From NCBI GenBank assembly GCA_945861755.1, contig CAMAVQ010000001.1:1-64000 (forward strand): a DNA stretch of 64,000 nucleotides. Direction: 5' to 3'. A model generated the notes under the pieces. That model saw only the letters and a list, made by a program, of their open reading frames with translations, had not been told where the DNA came from and searched no databases. This DNA is from Gemmatimonas phototrophica (GTDB taxonomy: Bacteria > Latescibacterota > UBA2968 > UBA8231). Numbering within the stretch: position 1 is the stretch's first letter; the number at the start of each line of letters is the position of its first letter. The translations under genes and the position numbers were made by a program. Shown one piece after another: positions 27,888 to 36,113 of the stretch.

Positions 27888-28586
27888 ATGAAAAGGTATT
27901 GGTTGCTGGCGGGTATCGCGTTGTTCTGCGCCGCCTGCGGTGGCGGGAACGGGCTGGGACCAGGGGAAGCGCGGAAGCGGGAGGACAAGCTCAAGGAACG
28001 CCTGCCCCTGGATTGGAAGAGTTATAGAACGGGCGACTACCAGGCGGCTATCGCCGCCTTCACCGAGACCTTGGAGAAGGCCGAAGCGCTCGAAGGAACG
28101 GAAGCGGTGAAAAATCAGGTCAAGTCCGAGGCCCAGAACGGCATCGGCTGGTCCTTCTTCCGGACGCAGGACCTCGAAAGCGCAGCGTCGTCTTTCAAGC
28201 AGGCCACCCAACTGGACCGGCGCAATGCCGACGCCTGGGTGGGGTGGGCTGGGGTGGTTCTTGCCCAACGGCGCTACAACGACGCGATCCAGTACGCCAA
28301 TCAGGCGCTGGAGATCGATCCCAACTATACCACCGACAACCGCCAGGATGAGCGGGGACACGACCTGGCCCACGACGTGTACGGCGAGGAGCATGTGCGC
28401 CTGGTGCTGGCCGAGTCCTACTTTCAGTTGGGCCGGTACAGCGCCGCTGATCGTCCCGATCCCAACAACGCCGCGGCCCAGCTGCGGCTGATCGATTCCG
28501 GCTATCGCTATCGGGACCCGGGCCAGTTGCTGGAGGCCATTGCCCAGAACGCCGCGACGCTTCAAGCCGAAAACGCCCTACCCTAG
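27888..28586 (+). CDS. TPR lipoprotein
   Basis: A 232-residue predicted lipoprotein: the signal peptide ends FCAAC, with the lipidated Cys at about residue 17 and glycines after it. About three TPR-like helix pairs follow (YRTGDYQAAIAAFTETL, SFFRTQDLESAASSFKQA, RRYNDAIQYANQALE). Such proteins often serve as outer-membrane assembly partners. It starts 11 bases after the large secreted protein, with RBS AGGAG, and ends 7 bases before the barrel/CsgG-like gene, so these form one transcription unit. Specific role unknown. Confidence 0.7.
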   Translation: MKRYWLLAGIALFCAACGGGNGLGPGEARKREDKLKERLPLDWKSYRTGDYQAAIAAFTETLEKAEALEGTEAVKNQVKSEAQNGIGWSFFRTQDLESAASSFKQATQLDRRNADAWVGWAGVVLAQRRYNDAIQYANQALEIDPNYTTDNRQDERGHDLAHDVYGEEHVRLVLAESYFQLGRYSAADRPDPNNAAAQLRLIDSGYRYRDPGQLLEAIAQNAATLQAENALP

Positions 28587-28593
28587 GCCCGAG

Positions 28594-30072
28594 ATGAACC
28601 TATACCTATTAATAGTCGGGCTGGTCCTAGGCGGGCTGGCCGTTCCAGGGGGGGCTCAGACCGATCTCGCCCTGCTGCGGCAGCCCACCAACGCGGCCCT
28701 CTCCCTGCCCCTGGGCCAAGGGCTGGATCTGGTTCACGGCGCCGAGCCCCTGGGCAAGGGGCGGTTCCGCCTGCGTCTGGCCAACCGCTCCAATTCGGTG
28801 GTGGTCCCCGACCTGGGGAAGGGGAGCGCCTATACTGGCCTGTACGGCATGGCCTATGGCCTGCGGCCGGACCTGGACCTGAGCCTGTTGGTGCCTTTCC
28901 TGATGGATACGGTGGGGGGGCTCACCAAGTACGGGACCGGGGACCTGGTGCTGGGGGCCAAATGGGCGCGTCCCAAACAGGTGCCCGCCCGGGCCTACAC
29001 TTCGGTCCAGATCCTGCTCGGCCTGCCTCTGGGATTCAAAGGGGAGACCGGCCTGGACCAGTTCCAGGGTGGGGTGCGTCCCTACAGCAGTCAGGCCCTG
29101 GACATCGGGCTACAACTGGAGACGGACCTGCATTTCCGCCATGGCTCCATGTATTTCAATGGTGGATTCTACCGCTCCGGCAATCCGGAGATCCTGCCCC
29201 AGCTGGTGTACGGGATCGGGTTGGAGAGCAGCCGGCGCCATCGACGCCTGCGTTTGAACGCCGAATATCAATCGCGGGTGGCCTTCTCCAGACAGACCCA
29301 GGCTTCAGCGGTGTTCAAGGCCGGGGTTCGGGGGGAGATCTTCCGCGGGGTGGAACTGGAATTGAACCGGGAATTTGGTTTTCTCGACTACCCCTATGGC
29401 ACCGCCACCACCTTCGGTTTGCGCTTCCACGGAACCATGACCGGGAGACGCCGGTTGGAATCCCGTCAGGCCCTGTATCAGGTAATTCCTCCGGTCAAGC
29501 CCGGGTACAAACCCAAACGGATCACCCGCCTGGCGGTGGTGGATTTTGCCGGTTTCGAGGAATACCAGGCCGGTCGGCGTCTGGTAGAAAAGATCAAGAC
29601 CCGCCTCGAACCACATGACAGCCTAGTGGTGGTGGACCTGGCCCGTTATGCCGATATCCCTAGAAAAGGGGTACTCACGCCCGCACAAGCCGCTGAGCTG
29701 GCCCGCAAACTGGGCGTGGATGCGGTGATCACCGGCAGTATTTCCGTCTACAATATCGACCGTTTCTCCGGGCGGCATGTGCCCTATGTATTCGAAGTGC
29801 CCCAGACCAAGGTGCAGGTGGAACTTCGGTATCGCGTGCTCTCCTTCCAGGCCCCAGGCCGGATCGAGACCTTCACCCAGCAGGTGGGGGGGCAGGGCCG
29901 GGTGCGCGACCAGGTGCGTCTGCTGCCGACGGACAAACACGACATCACGGTATCGGCCTCCTCCCGCGAAGTGGAGGCCGCTCAGGAGGAGGCGCTGGAC
30001 GACCTGGCCGCCCGGGTGTTGACCTCGATGGCGGCGAAATTTACCTGGATGCCCCCGGATTTCCTGCCATGA
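28594..30072 (+). CDS. Outer-membrane barrel fused to CsgG/TolB-like domain
   Basis: The 492-residue protein has a signal peptide (to about residue 22). The region ~25-300 alternates aromatic and polar residues with glycines like an outer-membrane beta-barrel (GLYGMAYGLRPDLDLSLLVP, SMYFNGGFYRSG, TTFGLRFHGTMTG). The C-terminal region ~308-470 (TRLAVVDFAGFEEYQAGRRL, ARKLGVDAVITGSISVYN) resembles CsgG and TolB N-terminal domains of secretion and lipoprotein-assembly factors. The ATG at 28594 is used since it opens the signal peptide. The fusion is unusual; export or assembly of neighbouring surface proteins is plausible but unproven. Confidence 0.6.
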   Translation: MNLYLLIVGLVLGGLAVPGGAQTDLALLRQPTNAALSLPLGQGLDLVHGAEPLGKGRFRLRLANRSNSVVVPDLGKGSAYTGLYGMAYGLRPDLDLSLLVPFLMDTVGGLTKYGTGDLVLGAKWARPKQVPARAYTSVQILLGLPLGFKGETGLDQFQGGVRPYSSQALDIGLQLETDLHFRHGSMYFNGGFYRSGNPEILPQLVYGIGLESSRRHRRLRLNAEYQSRVAFSRQTQASAVFKAGVRGEIFRGVELELNREFGFLDYPYGTATTFGLRFHGTMTGRRRLESRQALYQVIPPVKPGYKPKRITRLAVVDFAGFEEYQAGRRLVEKIKTRLEPHDSLVVVDLARYADIPRKGVLTPAQAAELARKLGVDAVITGSISVYNIDRFSGRHVPYVFEVPQTKVQVELRYRVLSFQAPGRIETFTQQVGGQGRVRDQVRLLPTDKHDITVSASSREVEAAQEEALDDLAARVLTSMAAKFTWMPPDFLP

Positions 30073-30467
30073 GGGCGCGCAAGAACTATAGATGGATATG
30101 GGTAGCTGCAGGTCTGGGCCTGGCCGGCTGCGCTTTTTCGGTGGCGCCTACCGCAACCGAAGACAAGGAGATCAGCCTGGAACTGGCCCTTTTCCCGGCG
30201 CGGATCTCGGTCGAGGACACGCTGGCCACGGCCGAAGTCTGGGCCACCGTCCGGCAGGGCAGTAAGCCGGTCAAGGACAGCACAGCGGTGGCTTTTGCGA
30301 CGACCGTAGGCACTATTACTGCCACCAGCCTGACGCACGATGGCCTGGCAGTGGCGCTGCTGACCGGGCCGGGGGACAGCAGACCGCGCACCGGGGAAGT
30401 GGTAGCCCAGGTGCTGACCGTGCGCGATACCATCGAAGTGGATCTGGTTTTCTTTGAGCAGCAATGA
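30069..30467 (+). CDS. Small lipoprotein with Ig-like domain
   Basis: A 132-residue protein with a clear lipobox (LAGC, Cys at residue 21) and one Big1/invasin-like Ig domain (AEVWATVRQGSKPVKDSTAVAF ... in shape, with GTITATSLTHDGLAVALL). The ATG overlaps the stop of the barrel gene (ATGA), so the two are coupled and probably made in step. It is the last gene of the envelope group. I recognise no specific family, and it may be a surface-exposed partner of the barrel protein. Confidence 0.65.
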   Translation: MRARKNYRWIWVAAGLGLAGCAFSVAPTATEDKEISLELALFPARISVEDTLATAEVWATVRQGSKPVKDSTAVAFATTVGTITATSLTHDGLAVALLTGPGDSRPRTGEVVAQVLTVRDTIEVDLVFFEQQ

Positions 30468-30509
30468 ATCCAGTAGGTGCAGAAGCACGGCAGATCGCCG
30501 GATAAATTC

Positions 30510-30539
30510 TTGACATAACCCGCGCAAAATCGGTATATT
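30510..30539 (+). promoter_or_regulatory. Sigma-70 promoter at the head of the glycan locus
   Basis: TTGACA (30510-30515), an 18-base spacer, then TATATT (30534-30539) followed by GG. The boxes and spacing are identical to the promoter at 7351-7380. The next gene starts about 100 bases downstream. Confidence 0.75.
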
Positions 30540-30635
30540 GGCGAAACTTCCCCCCTTGTTTTCCCCCAGGGCCCTCACGCCCCAGGGTGTTTGCATCCTG
30601 CTCCCCGCTGCTGCCGCCGGCAGGTCGGCTCCCTC

Positions 30636-31124
30636 ATGTCCTCCCGTCGCACTTCCAACGAGCAACTAGGCCTTCCGCTTGGCAATCCGGATTCGACCAC
30701 CGGCGGAAAGGTTGAGCCCAAGGCCTTTTGCAGCTTCTGCCAGAGCCAGATAGATCTGCCAACGTGGTGCGATACCTTAGAGGTTTCCCTGCGATTTTGC
30801 AGTCCCCAGTGCCGCCGGGCCTGGACCGAAGAGATGCCTTCTTTTGCGGTCGAGCTCGGCGGTCGCCCTGGGCGCCGGGGGGCCAATTGGGAAATTCAGG
30901 CCCGCCAGGCGCGCCAGCGCGATGGTTTCAGGTGCCAGGCATGCGGGGTGACCGAAGAGGAATTGGGGCGCCAACTCGATGTGCACCACAAGATTCCCTT
31001 TTCCAGTTTCAAATCCAATCTAGAAGCCAACAAGCTCGAGCATCTGGTGAGTCTGTGCCCAGCCTGTCATACCAAACTGGAAGCCCAGCTGCGACGGGAG
31101 CTGCCGCTCTTCCGCCAGCCTTAG
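30636..31124 (+). CDS. HNH endonuclease-like zinc protein
   Basis: The 162-residue protein has an N-terminal treble-clef-like zinc motif (CSFC ... CSPQC) and a C-terminal HNH domain: CQAC, then DVHHKIPF, an Asn in the EANKLEHL stretch, and CPACH. All core HNH residues are present, so nuclease activity is plausible. Start uncertain: the ATG at 30636 or a TTG at 30591. It is the first gene after the promoter at 30510 and runs in the same direction as the glycan genes. It shows no mobile-element context, and its role there is unclear. Confidence 0.7.
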   Translation: MSSRRTSNEQLGLPLGNPDSTTGGKVEPKAFCSFCQSQIDLPTWCDTLEVSLRFCSPQCRRAWTEEMPSFAVELGGRPGRRGANWEIQARQARQRDGFRCQACGVTEEELGRQLDVHHKIPFSSFKSNLEANKLEHLVSLCPACHTKLEAQLRRELPLFRQP

Positions 31125-31168
31125 GGAGGACCAGGGTCTGGGTCCAGGTCCGGAGAGGGGAGGTCTGA

Positions 31169-32059
31169 ATGGGGGCGCCACAGTTGGAGCTGAGCATCGT
31201 AATTCCCGCCTATAATGAGGCCAAATCCATTGCCGGGGTCGTGGAGCGCCTGGCGCAAAACCTCGAGGGCCAGGGCCATACCAGCTACGAGATCCTGGTG
31301 GTCGACGACGGGTCCAAGGACGGCACTGCGGACCAGGTCCGGGGGCTCAGGCCCCAAGTCCGGGTGGTGGAGCACCCCTATAATCTGGGCAATGGCGCGG
31401 CGGTGAAGACCGGCATCCGCCAGGCCCGGGGGGCCCTGTTGATCTTTATGGACGCCGACGGGCAGCACGATCCCGAAGACATCCCGCGTTTCGTGGAGGG
31501 CTGCCGGCGTTTCGACATGGTGGTGGGGGCCCGCGGCCGGGGGTCGCAGGCCGGCTGGCATCGCTGGCTGGCCAATGCCCTTTACAACTACCTGGCCAGT
31601 TATGTCACGGGCCGGCCGGTTGCGGACTTGACTTCCGGTTTCAGGGCGATGAAGTGCGATCTGGCCCGGCGCTACCTGGGCCTCTTGCCCAACGGCTTTT
31701 CCTACCCCACGACGATCACCCTCAGCCTGATGCGGGCGGGGTTCAGCGTCAATTACATCCCCATCCAGGCGCCCCGCCGGCAGGGGAAGAGCAAGATCAA
31801 ATTATTATCGGACGGCACCAAGTTTCTGCTGGTGATCATGAAAATCTGCATGCTCTTCTCCCCCTTGAAGATCTTTCTGCCCGTCAGCGGGTACCTCTTT
31901 CTGATGGGGGTCGGCTACTACGGGTATACCTTTGTCACGGACCACCGCTTCACCAATATGTCGATGTTGCTCTTCACTACCGCGGTAATGGTTTTCATGA
32001 TGGGTCTGGTAGCCGAGCAGATCGCCCAGATGCGTTCGGAGCGGGCCGAAGCGTCCTGA
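31169..32059 (+). CDS. Family 2 glycosyltransferase, DPM/GtrB-like, with two C-terminal membrane helices
   Basis: The 296-residue protein has a GT-A domain at the N-terminus (LSIVIPAYNE, VVDDGSKDGT, MDADGQHDPED) and the acceptor motif region NGFSYPTTITLSLMRAG typical of polyprenyl-phosphate transferases, then two hydrophobic segments (~225-245 and ~255-275). It probably makes a polyprenyl-phosphate sugar at the cytoplasmic face, a donor for GT-C enzymes. RBS GGGGAGG precedes the ATG. Confidence 0.85.
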   Translation: MGAPQLELSIVIPAYNEAKSIAGVVERLAQNLEGQGHTSYEILVVDDGSKDGTADQVRGLRPQVRVVEHPYNLGNGAAVKTGIRQARGALLIFMDADGQHDPEDIPRFVEGCRRFDMVVGARGRGSQAGWHRWLANALYNYLASYVTGRPVADLTSGFRAMKCDLARRYLGLLPNGFSYPTTITLSLMRAGFSVNYIPIQAPRRQGKSKIKLLSDGTKFLLVIMKICMLFSPLKIFLPVSGYLFLMGVGYYGYTFVTDHRFTNMSMLLFTTAVMVFMMGLVAEQIAQMRSERAEAS

Positions 32060-32063
32060 AACC

Positions 32064-33209
32064 ATGAGGATCTGCTTCTTTGGCACGTACACTGTTTCTG
32101 AAGGGTATCCAGTTAATAGGGTCTTGCTCAAAGGGTTACAGAGAATAGGAATCGAAATAGATGAGTGCCGGGAAGAATTGTGGGAAGGGTTCCTGCACGA
32201 GACCTTCAGCCAGCGCCGCTGGCAGACCTACGGGCGTCTCGGTTGGCGATTGCTGGGCTGTTACGGGCGATTGATCCGCCGTTACCAGCGCCTTGGGAAA
32301 CATCAGTGGGTGTTGGTGGGTTATGCCGGGTATTTGGATATCCTGTTGGCCCGCCTGCTCAACTGGCGCCGGCAGCGGTCCCTGGTGCTGGTGGCCTTTA
32401 TCTCGCTGTATGATACCATCGTTTTGGATCGGCGGCAAGTACCAGTTGACTCCTTGAAAGCAAGGGCGCTTAAGTGGTTCGAGCAGTTGGGTTTCAGGTG
32501 CGCAGACCTGATCCTGGTGGACACCGTGGAACACGGCAAATATCTGGCTGAGCTATATCACCTTCCTCTCGAGAAATTCGTCCGCAGTTTTGTGGGGGAG
32601 GACGACGACTTTTTTCCACTTCTCCCCGAAGCCCAAACCGAGGAGATGTTCCGGGTGCTTTTCTTTGGCACCTATGTGCCTCTGCACGGGGTTGATACCG
32701 TGCTAGCAGCGGCTGGGCACCTCCGGGAGGTGCCTGGGGTCGAATTGGTACTGGTCGGCAAGGGCCAACTCTATGCTCAGATTCGCCAGGAGGCAGAGCA
32801 GCTCCAATTGCCCAATCTGCGTTTTATCGACCAATGGATCAGTCCAGCCCAGCTCCGGGAACAGGTGCGCCAGGCCGATGTGTGCCTGGGGATCTTTGGG
32901 CAGACCGCCAAGGCGGCCCGGGTCATCCCGCTCAAAGTTTTCGATGCCCTGGCCCTGGGCCGGCCGATCATCACTCGGGATTCGCCGGCCATCCGGGAAT
33001 TGCTCGAACACGAGAGGAACGTCCTGCTCTGTCCGGCCGGGGATGGTCTGGCCTTGGCCGCAGCGATCTTGAAACTCAAGCAGGACCCTGGCCTGGGCAA
33101 GGCGCTGGCGCTGGCAGGCCGCGCCTGTTTCAACGCGCAGGCGGCACCAGAAGCCGTGGCGCGCACCCTGGTTCAACGGTTGGAGCGAGGTTTTGAACAA
33201 CCAGTGTGA
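32064..33209 (+). CDS. Family 4-type glycosyltransferase (GT-B)
   Basis: The 381-residue protein has the N-terminal start RICFFGTYTVSEGYPVNRVL and a C-terminal Rossmann half with VLFFGTYVPLHGVDTVLAA, ELVLVGKGQLY, FIDQWIS and IPLKVFDALALGRPIITRDSPAIRE, which places it in the GT4 group of retaining, nucleotide-sugar-dependent enzymes. It starts 4 bases after the upstream family 2 gene. Parts of its first third are lower in GC than the neighbours. Sugar and linkage unknown. Confidence 0.8.
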   Translation: MRICFFGTYTVSEGYPVNRVLLKGLQRIGIEIDECREELWEGFLHETFSQRRWQTYGRLGWRLLGCYGRLIRRYQRLGKHQWVLVGYAGYLDILLARLLNWRRQRSLVLVAFISLYDTIVLDRRQVPVDSLKARALKWFEQLGFRCADLILVDTVEHGKYLAELYHLPLEKFVRSFVGEDDDFFPLLPEAQTEEMFRVLFFGTYVPLHGVDTVLAAAGHLREVPGVELVLVGKGQLYAQIRQEAEQLQLPNLRFIDQWISPAQLREQVRQADVCLGIFGQTAKAARVIPLKVFDALALGRPIITRDSPAIRELLEHERNVLLCPAGDGLALAAAILKLKQDPGLGKALALAGRACFNAQAAPEAVARTLVQRLERGFEQPV

Positions 33210-33978
33210 AGAGATTAAGCCTATCCATTGGGGGGAGAGTGAGATACGTGGCCCCGTTCATCTCTTCCGGGAGCATCTTTTGCTCCGTCTCTTTGCCAGG
33301 ATGTTGCCCACCGGGCGGGTGCTGGACGCTGGGTGCGGCAGCGGCAGCCTGGCCTTGGATCTATGCCGGGCTGGGTACCGGGTGTATGCTTTCGAGTATT
33401 CGCCCGAATTTGTTAATTTGTTGCACCAGAAGGTTATGCGATTTGGACTTGAAGAGAGATTGAGTGTCTGTCGCGCTTCGGCCACGGCCCTGGCCTACCC
33501 CGATGCCTGTTTCGAGGGGTTGGTCTGCGGGGAGGTGTTGGAGCATCTGGCCCCGGAGTTGGGGGGAGATGAGGCGGCGGTGCGGGAGTTCCACCGGGTG
33601 CTCAAACCCGGAGCGCCCTGTGTCGCCAGTGTGCCCCTCAACCCCAAGTTATGGGACCACAGCGATGAATGGGCCGGCCACGTCAAACGCTATACGCGGG
33701 AGCAGTTTATCGCCCTCTTCACCCAAGCTGGATTCAAGGTGGAGCAAGTGCGGGTCTGGGGATTCCCCTTGGGCCGGATCTATCACCGCCTGCTTTTTGC
33801 CCCCTGGCTGAAAAAGACGGCCGGTCAGGAGGCACCAGTGCGCGAAAAGCGCCTGGACACGCGGGCCGCCGGGCGCACCGGGTTGGTCAAACTGGCAGCC
33901 GGGCTGCTGCGGGTGGATGAGCTGTTCTGGCGTTGGCCCTGGGGAAGGGGCATGGTGTTGTGTGCCCGGCGTCTATAA
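33193..33978 (+). CDS. SAM-dependent methyltransferase
   Basis: A 261-residue class I methyltransferase with the SAM-binding motif I VLDAGCGSGSLAL and the later motifs CGEVLEHLAPELGG and FHRVLKPGAPCVASVP. The C-terminal part (~190-240) is basic and may touch membrane or lipid. It starts at a TTG 17 bases inside the preceding gene, with a GAGG site nearby, so it is translationally coupled. The target is probably a sugar in this locus; O- versus C-methylation cannot be told. Confidence 0.8.
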   Translation: MNNQCEEIKPIHWGESEIRGPVHLFREHLLLRLFARMLPTGRVLDAGCGSGSLALDLCRAGYRVYAFEYSPEFVNLLHQKVMRFGLEERLSVCRASATALAYPDACFEGLVCGEVLEHLAPELGGDEAAVREFHRVLKPGAPCVASVPLNPKLWDHSDEWAGHVKRYTREQFIALFTQAGFKVEQVRVWGFPLGRIYHRLLFAPWLKKTAGQEAPVREKRLDTRAAGRTGLVKLAAGLLRVDELFWRWPWGRGMVLCARRL

Positions 33979-33996
33979 TTGAGGAAAGGGGTAGCG

Positions 33997-34941
33997 GTGT
34001 ACAGGAATAAGCGGGTCTCGCTGGTCATTCCGGCGCACAATGAGGAGCGGCTCATCGGCCCTACACTGGACGGGGTGCCCCCGCTCATCGACCGGGTCTT
34101 TGTGGTGGACGATGGCAGCGTTGACCAGACCGCCCAGGTGGTGCGCCAGCGGGCCGAGCGCGATCCCCGCATCCAACTTTTGCAGCACCAGGGCAACCAG
34201 GGGGTGGGGCAGGCCATCATCACCGGATACTGGCGCTCCAGCAAGGAGGGCTACGATCTGTGCGTGGTGGTGGGGGGCGACAACCAGATGCCCTTGGAGC
34301 AGGTGGAGGACATGCTTGCGCCGCTGGTCGAAACCGAGGTGGACTACACCAAAGGCAACCGCTTCCTCATGCCCGAGGTGGGCCTGGAAGATATGCCGAT
34401 GTCGCGTTTTGTCGGCAACGCGCTGATTTCGATCATGACCAAGGTATCCTCGGGCTACTACAAACTCTTCGATGTGGTAGACGGGTATACCGCCATCACC
34501 AAGCGGGCCATCGACCTGGTCGACTGGGGCCAGGCCTGGAAGGGATACGGCTACCCGATGGACTTCCTGGTCCGCCTCAATGCCTATGGCCTCAAGGCCA
34601 AGGATGTGCCCAGGCGGGCCATCTACCTGGCCGGGGAACGCCAGTCCCAGATCAAGGGTTTTCGTTATGCCTTGCGGGTAGCCCCCATGTTGGTGCGCGG
34701 CTTTTTCTGGCGGCTCTTCACCCGCTATCTGGTGCGGGACTTCCACCCCTTGTTCTTCTTTTATCTGTTTGGCCTGATCCTTTTTCCGCTCGGGGTGGTC
34801 TACGGCCTGGTCCTGTCCTACCAACAGTGGATCGGGGAGGGGGTCACGGGGCCGCGTTCGGTGGTGTGCGCCCTGATGATCATCATGGGCATTCAGTTCC
34901 TGCTCTTCGCCATGCTCTACGACATGCAGGAAAGCGAATGA
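33997..34941 (+). CDS. Family 2 glycosyltransferase, polyprenyl-phosphate type with membrane tail
   Basis: A 314-residue protein with VSLVIPAHNEERLIG, VFVVDDGSVDQT and VVVGGDNQMPLEQ (GT-A core), the motif KLFDVVDGYTAITKRA, and C-terminal hydrophobic segments (~245-270 and ~285-305). It resembles DPM1/GtrB-like donors-makers. The GTG at 33997 is preferred (AGGGG 5 bases upstream); a TTG at 33979 is the outer alternative. Its stop overlaps the next start (ATGA). Confidence 0.83.
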   Translation: MYRNKRVSLVIPAHNEERLIGPTLDGVPPLIDRVFVVDDGSVDQTAQVVRQRAERDPRIQLLQHQGNQGVGQAIITGYWRSSKEGYDLCVVVGGDNQMPLEQVEDMLAPLVETEVDYTKGNRFLMPEVGLEDMPMSRFVGNALISIMTKVSSGYYKLFDVVDGYTAITKRAIDLVDWGQAWKGYGYPMDFLVRLNAYGLKAKDVPRRAIYLAGERQSQIKGFRYALRVAPMLVRGFFWRLFTRYLVRDFHPLFFFYLFGLILFPLGVVYGLVLSYQQWIGEGVTGPRSVVCALMIIMGIQFLLFAMLYDMQESE

Positions 34942-36113
34942 AGGTATGCGTGTTGACCACTGGTTTCCCCCGCTTTGCCGGCGACTTGTTCGGCAGTTTC
35001 GTGTTGGAGTTGTGCCGGGCACTGGTTGCTCAGGGCGTGGTCCTGGAGGTGGTGGCGCCGCATGCGGGGGGTTTACCTAGGCGCGAACAGGTGGGTGGGA
35101 TCAGCATCCGGCGTTTTTCCTACCTGTTCCCCGCCTCTTGGCAGCGGGTGGCGTACGGGGGGGGCATTCCCACCAACCTCAAGCAGAGCTGGGTGGCCCG
35201 CCTGCAGGTGCCCCTCTTCCTGGCCGGGTTCTGGTGGCGGGCCTGGCAGAGCAGCCGGCCCGCTGAACTGATCCACTGCCACTGGACCATCTGCGGTCTG
35301 ATCGGCTATCTGGCAGCACCGCGCGGGTGCCCGGTGGTGCTGAGTGTGCGCGGCAGCGACATCCATCTGCTGGAAGGGAAGTGGATGAGCCGACTCAACC
35401 GCTGGATTTACCGGCGGATGGAGATGCTGATCGCCGTCAGCCAGGACATCGCCGTCAAACTGGAACAGGCCGGGGTGGCCAAAGAAAAGATTCGGGTGGT
35501 GTACAACGGGGTGGACAGCCGCTTCATTCCTCGCGATCAGCATGCGGCCAGAGCGGAATTGGGCCTGCCCGACCAGGCCTTCATCCTTCTTTTTGTCGGT
35601 TTTCTGGTTCCCGTCAAAGGGGTGGAAGTGTTGTTGGCCGCGCTGGAGCGCCTGGGCGATACGCAGTGGTACTGCGCCCTGGTCGGCGGCGGTCCCCTCG
35701 AAACGGACCTGAAGGCGCAGGCCAGGGGCCTGGGGTCCCGGGTGCTCTTTGCCGGGGTGCAGCCCACGGAGCGTATCCCGCGGTGGATGAATGCGGCGGA
35801 TGTGCTGGTCCTGCCCAGCTTTTCTGAGGGGCGGCCCAACGTGGTGCTCGAAGCCCAAGCCAGCGGCCTGCCGGTGATTGCCACCCGGGTGGGCGGGACC
35901 CCGGAGTTGATCCGGGATGGGCAGACCGGCCTGCTGGTGGACAGCGGCGATCCCGAACAACTGGCCCAGGCCATCGCCCGTCTGCAACAGGATCGGCAAG
36001 GCCGATGCCAGTTGGCCTGGGCCGGACGACAAAGCGCCCAAGCCTATACCTGGGAGGCCAGTGCCCTAGAGGTGCGGGGCATCTACGACCAGTTGCTGGG
36101 GGTGCGGAACTGA
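34938..36113 (+). CDS. Family 4 glycosyltransferase
   Basis: A 391-residue GT-B enzyme: N-terminal KVCVLTTGFPRFAGDLFGSF, then HCHWTICGLIGYLAA, and a classic GT4 C-terminal domain with YNGVDSRFIPRD, FVGFLVPVKGVEVLL and the E-x7-E signature in PSFSEGRPNVVLEAQASGLP. It uses a nucleotide sugar and retains the anomeric configuration. The ATG overlaps the previous stop (ATGA), and its own stop overlaps the asnB start (TGATG). Confidence 0.92.
   Translation: MKVCVLTTGFPRFAGDLFGSFVLELCRALVAQGVVLEVVAPHAGGLPRREQVGGISIRRFSYLFPASWQRVAYGGGIPTNLKQSWVARLQVPLFLAGFWWRAWQSSRPAELIHCHWTICGLIGYLAAPRGCPVVLSVRGSDIHLLEGKWMSRLNRWIYRRMEMLIAVSQDIAVKLEQAGVAKEKIRVVYNGVDSRFIPRDQHAARAELGLPDQAFILLFVGFLVPVKGVEVLLAALERLGDTQWYCALVGGGPLETDLKAQARGLGSRVLFAGVQPTERIPRWMNAADVLVLPSFSEGRPNVVLEAQASGLPVIATRVGGTPELIRDGQTGLLVDSGDPEQLAQAIARLQQDRQGRCQLAWAGRQSAQAYTWEASALEVRGIYDQLLGVRN

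Noticed and set aside
30591-30635. TTG start for the HNH gene giving 15 extra residues
   Set aside because: The extension is basic and Cys-rich without family match, and the ATG at 30636 is equally well placed; kept as an alternative only.
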